From Novisyntrophococcus fermenticellae (GTDB lineage Bacteria; Bacillota; Clostridia; Lachnospirales; Lachnospiraceae), in NCBI RefSeq assembly GCF_018866245.1, contig NZ_CP076458.1, forward strand, positions 2,046,001-2,110,000: a stretch of DNA of 64,000 bases, in the 5' to 3' direction. Both the position numbers and the translations under genes were made by a program. The notes below the pieces were generated by a model. The model had not been told where the DNA came from. It saw nothing but the letters and a program-made list of their open reading frames with translations, and made no database searches. This document shows positions 34,768 through 43,803 of this stretch, in pieces. Position 1 is the stretch's first letter. Every line of letters begins with the position of its first letter.

Positions 34768-36322
34768 GAACGTAACCGTGATTCCGGCAAGAAAGCATAC
34801 CCGAAAGAGCAAGAACGAAGAAAAGCCTAAGCTCCGAGTGGCGGCCTACTGCCGTGTTTCCACCGATAGCGACGAGCAGGCGACCAGTTATGACGCGCAG
34901 ATTGAACACTACACCGCTTATATTAACGGCCACCCGGACTGGGAATTGGCTGGCATCTATGCGGACGATGGTATTTCCGGCACCAATACAAAAAAGCGTG
35001 AGGAATTCAACCGCATGATTGACGAGTGCATGGCCGGCAATATCGACATGGTCATCACGAAGTCCATCAGCCGGTTTGCCCGAAATACGCTGGACTGCTT
35101 GAAATACATCCGTCAGCTCAAGGACAAGAACATTCCTGTTTTCTTTGAAAAAGAAAATATCAACTCTATGGATTCCAAGGGCGAGGTCATGCTTACCATC
35201 ATGGCGTCGCTTGCCCAGCAGGAAAGCCAATCCTTAAGTCAGAACGTTAAGCTGGGCCTGCAATACCGATACCAGCAGGGCGAAATCCAGATAAATTGTG
35301 CTCGGTTCCTCGGTTATACAAAGGATGAGAATAAGCATCTTGTAATAGTGCCGGAAGAAGCTGAAATTGTGAAACGCATTTACCGGGAATACCTTGAAGG
35401 TGCCAGTATGCTTAAAATCGCTCGCGGTCTGGAAGCGGACGGTATTCTGAACGGAGCCGGTAAGGAAAAATGGCATACCAGCAACGTGAACCAGATTTTG
35501 CGCAATGAAAAATACATCGGTGATGCTCTACTGCAGAAAACCTATACCGTTGACTTCCTTACGAAAAAGCGGGTTAAAAATAACGGCCTTGTTCCACAAT
35601 ACTATGTTGAAAACAGCCATGAAGCCATCATCCCGCGTGAAATTTTCATGCAGGTGCAGGAGGAGCTTATCCGCCGCCGAATCGTCCACACCAGCCCGAA
35701 TGGAAAAAACAGAACCTTCAGCAGCAATCACTGCTTCGCTCAGATGATTATCTGCGGTAACTGCGGTGAGGTGTTCAGACGGGTTCACTGGAACAACCGT
35801 GGCAAGAAGTCCGTCGTCTGGCGGTGCGTCAGCCGCTTGGAAAACACCGGTCTGTTCTGCGATGCTCGAACGGTGCCGGAAAGCCAGATTGAGCAAGTGC
35901 TGGTTACCGCTATCAACCAAACTTTGTGCGACAAGGACAACTTCCTCGTCACCCTTCAGAACAATATCGAGACGGTCATAATCCATGAAAACGACCAGAC
36001 GCTGGACGCTATTGACAAGCGGCTTGAAGAACTTCAAACCGAGCTTTTGAAGCTGGCCAGTTCCAAGGCAGATTACGAAGATGTCGCTGACGAGATTTAC
36101 CGCCTGCGCGAGGAAAAGCAGAAAGTGCAGCTCGATAACGTCGGCCGGGATGAACTGAAAAAACGCATCACCGATATGGGCGACTTCCTGCGAAAACAGC
36201 CCACCGCCATTACGGAATACGACGAGCCGCTTGTCCGGCGACTGATTGAAAAAGTCACCGTCTACGAGGATAAATTCACTGTGGAATTTAAGTCGGGTGT
36301 TACGGTGGATGTGGATGAATAA
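34754..36322 (+). CDS. Large serine recombinase 2
   Basis: A 522-residue large serine recombinase. Catalytic Ser in [23 protein letters not shown], recombinase domain with [13 protein letters not shown], zinc ribbon [11 protein letters not shown] and [11 protein letters not shown], and a C-terminal coiled coil ([21 protein letters not shown]). It ends the prophage. Together with recombinase 1 and the small protein it forms a three-gene recombinase module; either or both large proteins may be needed for integration. Confidence 0.93.
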   Translation: MEVSKNVTVIPARKHTRKSKNEEKPKLRVAAYCRVSTDSDEQATSYDAQIEHYTAYINGHPDWELAGIYADDGISGTNTKKREEFNRMIDECMAGNIDMVITKSISRFARNTLDCLKYIRQLKDKNIPVFFEKENINSMDSKGEVMLTIMASLAQQESQSLSQNVKLGLQYRYQQGEIQINCARFLGYTKDENKHLVIVPEEAEIVKRIYREYLEGASMLKIARGLEADGILNGAGKEKWHTSNVNQILRNEKYIGDALLQKTYTVDFLTKKRVKNNGLVPQYYVENSHEAIIPREIFMQVQEELIRRRIVHTSPNGKNRTFSSNHCFAQMIICGNCGEVFRRVHWNNRGKKSVVWRCVSRLENTGLFCDARTVPESQIEQVLVTAINQTLCDKDNFLVTLQNNIETVIIHENDQTLDAIDKRLEELQTELLKLASSKADYEDVADEIYRLREEKQKVQLDNVGRDELKKRITDMGDFLRKQPTAITEYDEPLVRRLIEKVTVYEDKFTVEFKSGVTVDVDE

Positions 36323-36334
36323 ACTAAAAACGAA

Positions 36335-36371
36335 CGAAGCACTCTACGGAATTATAACGTAGGGTGCCTCG
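36335..36371. terminator. Hairpin between prophage recombinase and convergent gene; near the probable right attachment site
   Basis: GCACTCTACG (36339-36348) pairs with CGTAGGGTGC (36358-36367) with one G-U pair; the stem extends with CGA and TCG across one mismatch. It is followed by TTTATTATTAT on the + strand. It can serve both converging genes. The prophage right end should lie near here. Confidence 0.7.
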
Positions 36372-36379
36372 CTTTATTA

Positions 36380-37342
36380 TTATCTTAGTTCCAAACGCTC
36401 GAAAATTCGGTAGCAAATGTATGTCAAATAAGGAGACGGCACTTTCTTCTGGCCAAAATCCCAGTCCTTTAATTTCAAATACACCGATTCAGGCGTAAAA
36501 AAGCCTTCTTTATCTTGTTTACTTTTTATATGCGCAACCATCTCAAGGAAGCGCGGGTCAATCCGTACAAACTCATATTTGCTCAGCACTCCGGCTACGC
36601 TGACAATATCATACCAGCATGACGGTGCCTTCAGCTTGCGGAAGTCGGTACCCATATAGAACATATAAGGATGCTGACCAAGGCTGTTTTCCCACAGGCT
36701 CAGCAGCGTTTTCGCGGAGGAAACCGCAATCTGTGAATCTTTATACTCCGGTATATGCGACAGCAGATCGGCCATAATCAGTGTCGCATACGGGCAGCAA
36801 TCGTCCTTTTTACCGGGTCCTCTGAATTTGCCCAGTTCTGGGGAAACAGCGCAGGGGAAGCCGTTATCCCTACATAGAGATACCAAATAGTCAACGCCGG
36901 GCTTGATATATTCACGATAATCCATACCCGCCTTTAGCAGAGCGAGCAAAAGCTGCGGGGCGTCGCACAGGCACCAGCTGAACACATCCTCGCCCGTACC
37001 GCCGAAATGCTTCGGGACATTGGTCATAGACTGATAGATGCCGTGCTCGTCCCGGTGCTTAAGAATTTCATCGACGGCCGCTTTTATTTCGGGAACTTCC
37101 ATGCCGAATCCGATATCCAGCAGAAACAGCAGCTTGTGTATCGGCAGCTCGGGGTTTTTATGGTTTGTTACCAGCGTACCGTGAAATGCCGAAACGTCCT
37201 CAAGGTACTTTTTGATACGGCTATCCGCCAGCGCAGCGTTTCTGAGCTCAACGAGAGCGTCCTCTGAGTCGTTGCATAAATTATGATGAATCGCGTATTT
37301 AAGCCAGCCTTCGCTGCGCTCCAAGAGCTTTTGATATTCCAT
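36380..37342 (-). CDS. Alpha/alpha-toroid (prenyltransferase-like) protein of unknown function
   Basis: A 320-residue helical protein. Repeated motifs (GIYQSMTNVPKHFGGTGEDVFSW, DNGFPCAVSPELGKFRGPGK, DKEGFFTPESV) of the kind seen in prenyltransferase or squalene-cyclase-like alpha/alpha toroids suggest such a fold. No catalytic DxDD is visible, so no enzyme activity is claimed. It is encoded downstream of the CopZ-like gene in the same orientation (32-base gap, AGGTGA site), convergent with the prophage recombinase. It may be a host gene at the insertion site or cargo of the phage. Confidence 0.65.
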   Translation of the reverse strand: MEYQKLLERSEGWLKYAIHHNLCNDSEDALVELRNAALADSRIKKYLEDVSAFHGTLVTNHKNPELPIHKLLFLLDIGFGMEVPEIKAAVDEILKHRDEHGIYQSMTNVPKHFGGTGEDVFSWCLCDAPQLLLALLKAGMDYREYIKPGVDYLVSLCRDNGFPCAVSPELGKFRGPGKKDDCCPYATLIMADLLSHIPEYKDSQIAVSSAKTLLSLWENSLGQHPYMFYMGTDFRKLKAPSCWYDIVSVAGVLSKYEFVRIDPRFLEMVAHIKSKQDKEGFFTPESVYLKLKDWDFGQKKVPSPYLTYICYRIFERLELR

Positions 37343-37374
37343 ACTGCAATCACCTACTTTTCACCAAACTCAAG

Positions 37375-37857
37375 TTATTCCATGGCCAGTCCTTTATCAA
37401 TAGCTTCCTGAATAATTTTATGGCAGCAAACGCCAAGCGGATTATTCTCTTTGCAATTGGAGTTTTTCATCGCTCCGGTAATGGCGTTCACTTCCTTAAC
37501 CGTTTTTGCTCCATGCTTTACAACTGCTTCTATTATCTGTTCTTCAGTTACTTTACTGCAATAGCATGCATACTTAGGATTTGCATCTTTTTTGAACCAA
37601 ATGGGAACACTGACCTGGTCTTTTAAGAATGTCGTTCCATTGTCCAAGTTATAGTAAACCACTTCGCAATCTTCATTCATGCAGATCTTGTAGCAATCTC
37701 CTGCTATATCTTTGCGATGGCTTTCTGCCACCAGATGTTCAACGGTTACCTTGCCTACAGATATTCCCTCACTATTGCAGACGGGGCACTTATTTGCCTT
37801 GGCCATATCTGTCACTTTTGTGTTGCATCCACAACAGCAGTCATTATTTAAATTCAT
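37375..37857 (-). CDS. CopZ-like [2Fe-2S]/zinc-binding protein
   Basis: A 160-residue cysteine-rich protein. The N-terminal half has CCCGC, then CPVCNSEGISVGKVTVEHL and a later CMNEDCEVVYYN, as in the zinc/iron-sulfur N-terminal domain of archaeal-type CopZ. The C-terminal half has CYCSKVTEEQIIEAV and CCHKI, the BFD-like [2Fe-2S] pattern. There is no HMA copper domain, so it may deliver electrons or metal to a partner. The ATG at 37857 follows GGAGG by 8 bases; a TTG at 37863 is in frame. Confidence 0.75.
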   Translation of the reverse strand: MNLNNDCCCGCNTKVTDMAKANKCPVCNSEGISVGKVTVEHLVAESHRKDIAGDCYKICMNEDCEVVYYNLDNGTTFLKDQVSVPIWFKKDANPKYACYCSKVTEEQIIEAVVKHGAKTVKEVNAITGAMKNSNCKENNPLGVCCHKIIQEAIDKGLAME

Positions 37858-37890
37858 ATCCAAAACCTCCGTTTACTGAGATTGATTTGC

Positions 37891-38010
37891 GTATCTAATC
37901 TGACCACACAACCTTGACATTTTCAAAAAACATCTAAACCGACCACTCACGAACCCATGTTATCTAAATCGACCACTCGTCTAACACCGACATCTAAATC
38001 GCTCTCTCGC
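37891..38010. repeat. Four spaced copies of a 17-20-bp repeat, resembling an orphan IS21-type terminus
   Basis: Copies at 37891, 37931, 37961 and 37991 follow the pattern ATCTAA-Y-CGACCACTC (first and last are degenerate). The spacing is 40, 30 and 30 bases. Multiple short directly repeated transposase-binding sites of this kind are a feature of IS21-family ends. No IS21 transposase is present nearby, so this may be a solo end or remnant. The remaining intergenic sequence to 38126 shows nothing else I can name. Confidence 0.55.
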
Positions 38011-38126
38011 ACTCGAAAATGCCCGCTTTGACTTGTTTCCTCGAAGCGATAAATTTGCGATTTTAGCACGTCGGATTTTTACACCCAAACTCCGAAAAGC
38101 CCAGTGCTACTGAACTTTTTATGCAC

Positions 38127-39521
38127 TTACTTATCAACCCTTGTTATCAATACAACTGTCTCAACGTGCACCGTCGAACAAAACATATCAACACAACATG
38201 CCTTCTCCACCCTGTACCCATTCTCCATCAGTACTCCCAGGTCTCTGGCCAGGCTTGTTGGTTTGCACGAAATATAAACCATCTGTTCGACACCATACTC
38301 GATGATCTTTGGCAATGCTTTCGGGTGTATTCCATCCCTTGGTGGATCCAATACAATAAAATCCGGTTTATCCGTAATTTTATCCAATACTTTCAATACG
38401 TCTCCAGCCATAAACCTGCAGTTATCCAATCCATTCATCCATGCGTTTTCACGGGCTGCTTCTACTGCTTCCTCTACGATTTCTACACCGATTACTTCCT
38501 TTGCCACCGATGCCAGGATCTGTGCAATTGTCCCGGTTCCACTGTATAGATCAAATACAGTCATATCTTTCGTATCACCGATATAGGCTCTTGCTGCCGA
38601 GTATAACACTTCTGCCCCCAGCGAATTTGTCTGAAAAAATGAGAATGGAGAAATTTTAAAGCGTAATCCGAGGATTGTCTCATAAAAGTAATCCTGGCCA
38701 TATAATACTCTGGTCTCATCACTCTTGACCACATCGGCAAAGGAATCATTGACAATGTGCAGAATTCCTACAATTTTTCCTTCTAATGGCAGTGCCAATA
38801 TCTGTTGAAGAAGGGACTCCAGTTCATATTTCTGTTGGCTTGTCGTAACCAGATTTACCAGTATTTCACCTGTTGTTTCGGCTCTCCTTAAAAGCAGATG
38901 CCGCAAATATCCTTCGTGGGAAATTTTATGATAATAAGGCGCTTTCAGTTCCGTAAAATACTGCAATACCGTTTTCAGAATTTCAGTCATATCCGGATGG
39001 ACGATCTTACAGTCTTTTGCTGTTAAAACATCATAGGTACTTCCTTTTTTATGGAGTCCCAAAGACAATGGTCCTCCTTTATACTCGTCCCCAAAAGAAA
39101 ATTCCATTTTATTTCGATATTCAAATTCTTGGGGACTTCCCTGTATCCCTTCGAAGATATAGTCAGGGTTTCCCTGTTCGTCCACCTGCCCCGCTGCTGC
39201 AAGTGCATCATCCAAAAGCTCTTTCACCTGTGCTTCCTTCATCTTGAGCTGATCTTCATAGAGTATTGTCTGATACATACATCCACCACATGCCGGGAAT
39301 ATGCTGCAGACAGGCTCTCTCTTCTCTAACTCCGATTTTTCCAGAACTTCCAGTAAACGTCCTTCCGCTTTATTCTTTCTCTTTTTATTTATCACAAACC
39401 GGACCTTCTGGCCGGGAATTCCATTTTTTACAATTACGGTTTCTCCATCGATTCTGATCCGCCCCTTGTTTGGAAAATCAACCTTCTCAATATATCCTTC
39501 GTAAACTTCACCCTTTTTCAT
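38127..39521 (-). CDS. rlmD: 23S rRNA (uracil-5-)-methyltransferase, RumA/RlmCD family
   Basis: A 464-residue enzyme. An N-terminal TRAM domain (1-60) is followed by an iron-sulfur motif (CSIFPACGGCMYQ and a later Cys in AKDCKI), the AdoMet-binding FDLYSGTGTIAQ, DPPRDG, and the catalytic Cys in YISCKPTSL. It converts uridine to 5-methyluridine in 23S rRNA. In Bacillota one paralog often does both U747 and U1939 (rlmCD), so the exact target is uncertain. The ribosome site is weak. It follows the small membrane protein gene and its terminator. Confidence 0.92.
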   Translation of the reverse strand: MKKGEVYEGYIEKVDFPNKGRIRIDGETVIVKNGIPGQKVRFVINKKRKNKAEGRLLEVLEKSELEKREPVCSIFPACGGCMYQTILYEDQLKMKEAQVKELLDDALAAAGQVDEQGNPDYIFEGIQGSPQEFEYRNKMEFSFGDEYKGGPLSLGLHKKGSTYDVLTAKDCKIVHPDMTEILKTVLQYFTELKAPYYHKISHEGYLRHLLLRRAETTGEILVNLVTTSQQKYELESLLQQILALPLEGKIVGILHIVNDSFADVVKSDETRVLYGQDYFYETILGLRFKISPFSFFQTNSLGAEVLYSAARAYIGDTKDMTVFDLYSGTGTIAQILASVAKEVIGVEIVEEAVEAARENAWMNGLDNCRFMAGDVLKVLDKITDKPDFIVLDPPRDGIHPKALPKIIEYGVEQMVYISCKPTSLARDLGVLMENGYRVEKACCVDMFCSTVHVETVVLITRVDK

Positions 39522-39584
39522 AAATGCTCAGTTCTAACTCCTCTGTCAATTTATATTTACGCTTCTGCACAATGGAACGAAAAT

Positions 39585-39614
39585 AAAGCTCCGGCACCAT
39601 AGCACCGAAGCCTT
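39585..39614 (-). terminator. Terminator after the small membrane protein gene
   Basis: Read on the minus strand, a 13-bp stem including G-U pairs with a 4-base loop is followed by TATTTTCGTT. It lies 15 bases after the stop at 39630 and upstream of rlmD. Confidence 0.8.
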
Positions 39615-39629
39615 ATCTTCGCTAAAATA

Positions 39630-39860
39630 TTATTCACTATCCTCTTCATCTTCGAAATAATCATCAAAATCGTCATCAAAATCATCTTCGAAATCTTCCA
39701 GATAATCCGGAGAAAAAAACCGATATACTGCGTAAGCAATTCCGGCTACGGTTGCAACTGCGCCGACAATAGCCAGGACCCATAAAAGGGGATTCTTTGA
39801 CTTTTCATCTTCCTTTTCTTTTCTTTTCAGTAATTCAAGGACTTCATCCAACTTATTCAT
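39630..39860 (-). CDS. Small acidic single-pass membrane protein
   Basis: A 76-residue protein: a charged N-terminus (NKLDEVLELLKRKEKEDEK), one hydrophobic helix (LLWVLAIVGAVATVAGIAYAV), and an extremely acidic tail of Asp, Glu and Phe. Proteins of this design are common in Lachnospiraceae; the function is unknown. The ATG at 39860 is preferred over the in-frame TTG at 39872 because of AAAGG 12 bases upstream. Confidence 0.75.
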   Translation of the reverse strand: MNKLDEVLELLKRKEKEDEKSKNPLLWVLAIVGAVATVAGIAYAVYRFFSPDYLEDFEDDFDDDFDDYFEDEEDSE

Positions 39861-40030
39861 GCAAGACACCAACCTTTCTGCCGAAATAATTTCTGCTTTT
39901 CATTTAGTATACCACATTAGAGGTAAGCTATTCTTGGTGAATTCATATTTTCAGAAAAACAGCCTCCATCACAGAAGTATTTTAAACATATATTTCCATT
40001 AGATTATATCATAGGTCAAAAAAAATTACT

Positions 40031-40057
40031 ACTATAATTATTTATCTTTCTCACTAT
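40031..40057. repeat. Left copy of a perfect 27-bp direct repeat (target duplication)
   Basis: Identical over 27 bases to 44840-44866. It directly abuts the left end of the IS1202-like element. IS1202-group elements are known for unusually long target duplications of about this size. Confidence 0.9.
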
Positions 40058-40152
40058 TATGATTCATTTATGATAATGTCTTAGCATACCACAAATGATT
40101 ATGTCCCAAAGAGAAAATGTAGTATACTAATACCTCAGACTAAAGAAATGAG

Positions 40153-41010
40153 GTGTACATTATCAGAAAGGTAATCCTTACATTGACAGAAAATGAAAAA
40201 TACCAAATCATCAAAAAGCTTGTTGATACTAACGGTAACAAACAGACAGCAGCCTTAAAAATAGGATGTACTATAAGACATATCAACAGGCTTATTAATG
40301 GCTATAAAAAATTAGGGAAAGCATTCTTTGTTCATGGTAACCATGCTCACAAGCCTGCTACTACCATTCCGGATGAAACAAAGCTTCTCATCCTTAATCT
40401 ATACAAGACAAAATACTTTGAAGCTAACCTTACTCATTACCAGGAACTTCTTTCTGAGGTGGAAAACATCAATGTCTCAATCAGTACCATTTCCTCCATC
40501 CTTCGAAAAGAATACATTCTCTCTCCCAAAGCTCATCGCTCTACAAAAAAGAAAGTAAAAAAGGAATTGAAGGCATTGAAATCCAAGGCAAAAACTAAAA
40601 AACAGCAGATTGCCATACAGTCTTCCATACTGGAGCTTGAAGAAGCTCATCCACGTCATCCCAGGGCAGCTTTCTTTGGTGAAATGATTCAGATGGATGC
40701 CTCTGAATTTATCTGGTTTGGCGATACAAAAGCTCATCTGCACATTGCTGTCGATGATTCCACAGGAACCCTTGTAGGTGCCTGGTTCGACACCCAGGAG
40801 ACTCTGAATGGTTATTACAACGTTCTGAGCCAAATACTTACTGATTATGGGATCCCTTATCAATTTTTTACGGATAATCGCACCGTATTTGAATACAAAT
40901 GCAAAGCAGAGACCGATGTAGAAAAAGATACTTTCACTCAGTTTGGATATGCCTGCAAACAGCTTGGAATTAACATTCGTACTTCAAGTGTTCCCCAATC
41001 AAAAGATTAG
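40153..41010 (+). pseudogene. IS1202/ISNCY-type transposase, N-terminal part (interrupted)
   Basis: A 285-residue N-terminal part starting at GTG. Helix-turn-helix at residues about 15-60 (NGNKQTAALKIGCTIRHINRLI), then a DDE core with the first Asp in GEMIQMDASEFIWFGD and the second in YQFFTDNRTVF. The catalytic Glu is missing because the frame is interrupted after SVPQSK by the inserted element, adding only Asp and a stop. The rest of the gene is at 44225-44773. The N-terminal part alone could act as an inhibitor, which is speculation. Confidence 0.9.
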
Positions 41011-41032
41011 TGGTCATACTATACTCCTTCCG
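41006..41032 (-). other. Left-end segment carrying Shine-Dalgarno and first four codons of the DUF5372-like gene
   Basis: Read on the minus strand: CGGAAGGAG (41032-41024), 6 bases, then ATG ACC ACT AAT (41017-41006), ending exactly at the AAAG core. In the integrated form these codons run into the transposase. When the element ends are joined they continue in frame into the DUF5372-like body at 44228. The segment lies 26-52 bases downstream of the recombinase stop. Confidence 0.8.
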
Positions 41033-41057
41033 TACATTGAAACACCATTTTTAAGTT

Positions 41058-43064
41058 TCATCCTTCCGATTTAAATATCAGGTCTTTATCATTAGCCCAA
41101 ATCACCTCCCCACAATACATCCCTTTTCTAACGCGTTTTACTAATGATCCCGTCGAGATTCCTAGCTGTTCTGCTTTTTCTTTTGTAGGTATATATCCCA
41201 GCGACAGGTACTTTTCCCTTTTATTCTGGATCCCATAGTCTTTCATGATCCTCTGTACAATCCTTGAATCAAACAGGCAGCCTTTACCGCTCCTTAAACC
41301 TTTGGCGTTTAGCTGTTCCGCCAATTCCTTAGAGGTATACTCGCTGCCTTCCTTGCGGAGAAAGTCAATCACTTCATCTGTTGTGGTCCACAGTTTATAT
41401 GACGGAAGGGCGTTCGATACTTCCACGGTATCGGTGGTTCCTCCTCGGTAGCGTATTTGTATGATGGTTGTATCAGTACCTTTTTTAATTGTTACATCCT
41501 CAATCAGATAACGTATAATCCGTTTCTTATCCTCTGCCGGCAGCTCAGGATTATCCCATATTTTATGGAAGTTTTCAGCCAGCCCAGAGACTTTTGCTTC
41601 CAATTCCCTATCTGGCGGCGTCTGGTTCTTTTTTAATTCATCCTCATACTGCTTTTCTGTATCCAGTAATTGTGCCAGTCTCAGATTCCATGCTGACTCA
41701 AGTTCAAGGGAGACGAGCCTGTTGTCAGGATCAACGTTCATGTAACGGCGCCTGGCGATGTCTGCCTCATACCGTGCTTTTTCTACCTGCAGCTGGAAAA
41801 ATCTGCTCTGCTCGCCTTTGCGGCGGTTCACTTCCTTCTGTACTTCAACCGATTTTTCTATGGCTTCTGGTGTCAGCTTCGCTTTTACAATCTCCGATAT
41901 CAATTCATCGATATTTTCCCCTGCAATGCTCTGGCATACTTTTTCCCCTGACTCCACACTGCGCCGCTGACACATATAAACGGGAGCCTGCCTTACTATA
42001 AAGCCTTTTTGCTTCTGTTTGTAACGTATGCTCATACGGCTTCCGCATTTTCCACAGAGCACGATACCCTGTAAGAGGGCGGACCCTTCACGTGGCGGTG
42101 TTTTCTTATCTTTAACCGCCCAGGCCTGTGTGTTTTCTTGAAGTATCCTCTCATTCCTTTCATAATCCTCATAACTTATGTAAGCGTCATGGTGGTCCTT
42201 CAGGAATACATGCCAGTCCTCCCTTTTTGCAGGACGGCTCTTCTTTCCGTCTTTGGTCCATACCGTCTGGTTCTCCCCGTAGTGGTACACGCCCGCATAG
42301 GTGGGGTTATGGAGCGTATCCAACACCCTGCTGTTTGCAAGGTTCATCCAGACGACCTCTCCCTTTCGGAAACCCTTGTGTATCCGATGTGGGAATTTAT
42401 AACCTTTTTTCTTATAGTAGTCTACCATTCCATGTGCGGTCCCGACAATACAAAACGTTCGGAAGAACAGCTCTATAGCCTCGCGTATCTGTATGTCATC
42501 ATCTTTGATGATGCGCCCACATTCATCATACAGATATCCAATTGGCAGGGGTTTCCTCAGTTCGCCGCGTTTTGCTTTGTTAAGCAGCCCACCTCTCATC
42601 CGCTCCTGCAGAAAGTGAAGCTCTGCTTCGCTCATCGTGCCCTTCAGCCCGAGCAGCAGACGGTCATTGAAGTCATTCGGGTCATATACACCATCCGCAT
42701 CGATCAGAAGAGTATCTGTCATCGCACAATACTCTATCAGCCGGCTCCAGTCGCTGGAACTGCGGGACAGCCTGGACGCTTCAATGCAGGCTACGGCACC
42801 GGCCATCCCATTTGCCACGTCTGCGACAAGTTTCTGGAAACCATCGCGGTTTTCTGCTGTTTTTGCTGAATGGCCAAGATCACAGTCAACAACCTCGATC
42901 AGTGACTGGTCCCATCCAAGTGATGTAAGCTTTTCACGGAGTGCATACTGGCGGATCGTGCTTTCCGTATTCTCCTGTACCTGCCGCAGCGTTGATTGTC
43001 TGATGTACAGATATGCAGTTTTGGACAGATGCCGTCCCTCGATTTTCTGATTAATCCCTTTCAT
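41058..43064 (-). CDS. Large serine recombinase of the inserted element
   Basis: A 668-residue recombinase of the type carrying the catalytic Ser in AYLYIRQSTLRQV. Resolvase domain 1-150 (CIEASRLSRSSSDWSRL), recombinase domain with PLPIGYLYDECG, zinc ribbon ICGKCG/CGSR with CQRRSVESGEKVC, coiled coil (about 400-480), and a C-terminal helix-turn-helix extension (TKEKAEQLGISTGSLVKRVRKG). It would excise and insert the element at AAAG. It begins a few bases after the stop of the 82-residue protein, so is translationally coupled. Confidence 0.92.
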   Translation of the reverse strand: MKGINQKIEGRHLSKTAYLYIRQSTLRQVQENTESTIRQYALREKLTSLGWDQSLIEVVDCDLGHSAKTAENRDGFQKLVADVANGMAGAVACIEASRLSRSSSDWSRLIEYCAMTDTLLIDADGVYDPNDFNDRLLLGLKGTMSEAELHFLQERMRGGLLNKAKRGELRKPLPIGYLYDECGRIIKDDDIQIREAIELFFRTFCIVGTAHGMVDYYKKKGYKFPHRIHKGFRKGEVVWMNLANSRVLDTLHNPTYAGVYHYGENQTVWTKDGKKSRPAKREDWHVFLKDHHDAYISYEDYERNERILQENTQAWAVKDKKTPPREGSALLQGIVLCGKCGSRMSIRYKQKQKGFIVRQAPVYMCQRRSVESGEKVCQSIAGENIDELISEIVKAKLTPEAIEKSVEVQKEVNRRKGEQSRFFQLQVEKARYEADIARRRYMNVDPDNRLVSLELESAWNLRLAQLLDTEKQYEDELKKNQTPPDRELEAKVSGLAENFHKIWDNPELPAEDKKRIIRYLIEDVTIKKGTDTTIIQIRYRGGTTDTVEVSNALPSYKLWTTTDEVIDFLRKEGSEYTSKELAEQLNAKGLRSGKGCLFDSRIVQRIMKDYGIQNKREKYLSLGYIPTKEKAEQLGISTGSLVKRVRKGMYCGEVIWANDKDLIFKSEG

Positions 43065-43067
43065 TTC

Positions 43068-43316
43068 TTATCCTCCTATAAGCGTTGCGAGAAGAAGTAC
43101 AAGATCATCCCTTTCGTCCCCTTCATCCATGCGCACCGACAATCGCATGGGGTTTCTATCCGAAGCCTTATCGCCCATCTGCAGCCAGATGGCCCAGCAG
43201 AACATTCCCTGTGCAAGCAGTACTGTAATACCCGAAATCCGTTCCGGTTTTTGCATACATCCACTGGTAAAGAATTCCCGGTATTCTTCATATATCCCAA
43301 GTCCTGTTTCCAGCAC
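43068..43316 (-). CDS. 82-residue accessory protein of the inserted element, function unknown
   Basis: A small protein (ETGLGIYEEYREFFTSG, then KPERISGITVLLAQGMFCWAIWLQMG and an acidic C-terminus) encoded between the helix-turn-helix and recombinase genes. It appears to start at GTG 43316 without a clear ribosome site. A competing frame starts with ATG at 43333 overlapping the previous stop, but its Cys- and Arg-rich product looks less protein-like. Its stop is 4 bases before the recombinase start, so it is probably a genuine coupled gene. Confidence 0.6.
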   Translation of the reverse strand: MLETGLGIYEEYREFFTSGCMQKPERISGITVLLAQGMFCWAIWLQMGDKASDRNPMRLSVRMDEGDERDDLVLLLATLIGG

Positions 43317-43333
43317 AGGAAAGGCAGCCGCAT

Positions 43334-43780
43334 TCAGCGGCTGCCCATGTGTTTTTTTGACAGATATCTCTCCACGGTGCGGTTATGCACACGGATTCCC
43401 GTACTCTCCTTCATCCGGTTATTAATCTCCCGTGTGGATGCGCCAGGATGCTCCACCTGATAACGGTCAATGAAATCCCTTCCCTTATCAGTAAGTTTGT
43501 GCGCGCCTTTAGGGCCGGTTTTCTTTGGGACAAGGGCCTGCAGCCCACCCGCCTCATAGGCAGACCGCGTATTATAAAAGGACTCCCTGGATAGTCCGTA
43601 CTGCCGGGATGCCTGGGTGACCGTGCATTCGCCGGATCCAACACTCCGTAGCATCTCATATTTGACCTGGATCAGATCATGGGAATCGAAAAAAATCCCA
43701 CTGCTGAAATGCAGGGCAGTGACGCCCGCGTGGTTTGGATTATAGGTTCCATTCTCTTTTAATACATCGTTTTTACCCAT
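43334..43780 (-). CDS. Helix-turn-helix protein of the inserted element
   Basis: A 148-residue DNA-binding protein: HDLIQVKYEMLRSVGSGECTV leads into a helix-turn-helix (TQASRQYGLSRESFYNTRSAY), then a second helical segment with STREINNRMKESTGIRVHNRTVERYL, similar to transposase OrfA and winged-helix domains. It probably binds the element's repeated GACATAATT sites as regulator or recombination helper. The ATG at 43780 has GGAGG 9 bases upstream; the ATG at 43786 is too close to it. Confidence 0.82.
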   Translation of the reverse strand: MGKNDVLKENGTYNPNHAGVTALHFSSGIFFDSHDLIQVKYEMLRSVGSGECTVTQASRQYGLSRESFYNTRSAYEAGGLQALVPKKTGPKGAHKLTDKGRDFIDRYQVEHPGASTREINNRMKESTGIRVHNRTVERYLSKKHMGSR

Positions 43781-43803
43781 TAGCATAGCCCTCCTGATAA
43801 TCT

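Larger units (their letters stand above)
1..36330. mobile_element. Prophage, right-hand part (HK97-like siphovirus), truncated by the window start
   Basis: Genes from position 8 to 36322 are all on the + strand, tightly packed, and follow the standard order replication, packaging, head, tail, lysis, recombinases. The base composition is visibly richer in GC than the core genes after 38 kb. The left end, repressor region and left attachment site are outside the window. The right end must lie after the last recombinase stop at 36322 and probably before or close to the convergent gene ending at 36380; I could not identify the attachment core. Class: siphovirus, judged from the phi13-type major tail protein, tape measure, Dit and Tal genes. 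Confidence 0.93.

Noticed and set aside
37891..38010. CRISPR array
   Set aside because: The repeats are short and degenerate, spacers are only 10-20 bases, and no cas genes are present; the pattern fits transposase-binding repeats better.
42138..42869. Plus-strand open frame of 243 codons opposite the serine recombinase
   Set aside because: Shadow; Cys/Phe-rich product without domain, and the recombinase on the other strand is clear.
43076..43333. Alternative 85-codon frame between HTH and recombinase genes
   Set aside because: It has an attractive TGAATG overlap, but the product is Cys/Arg-rich and unlike a folded protein; the 82-residue frame looks more authentic. Kept as an open alternative.
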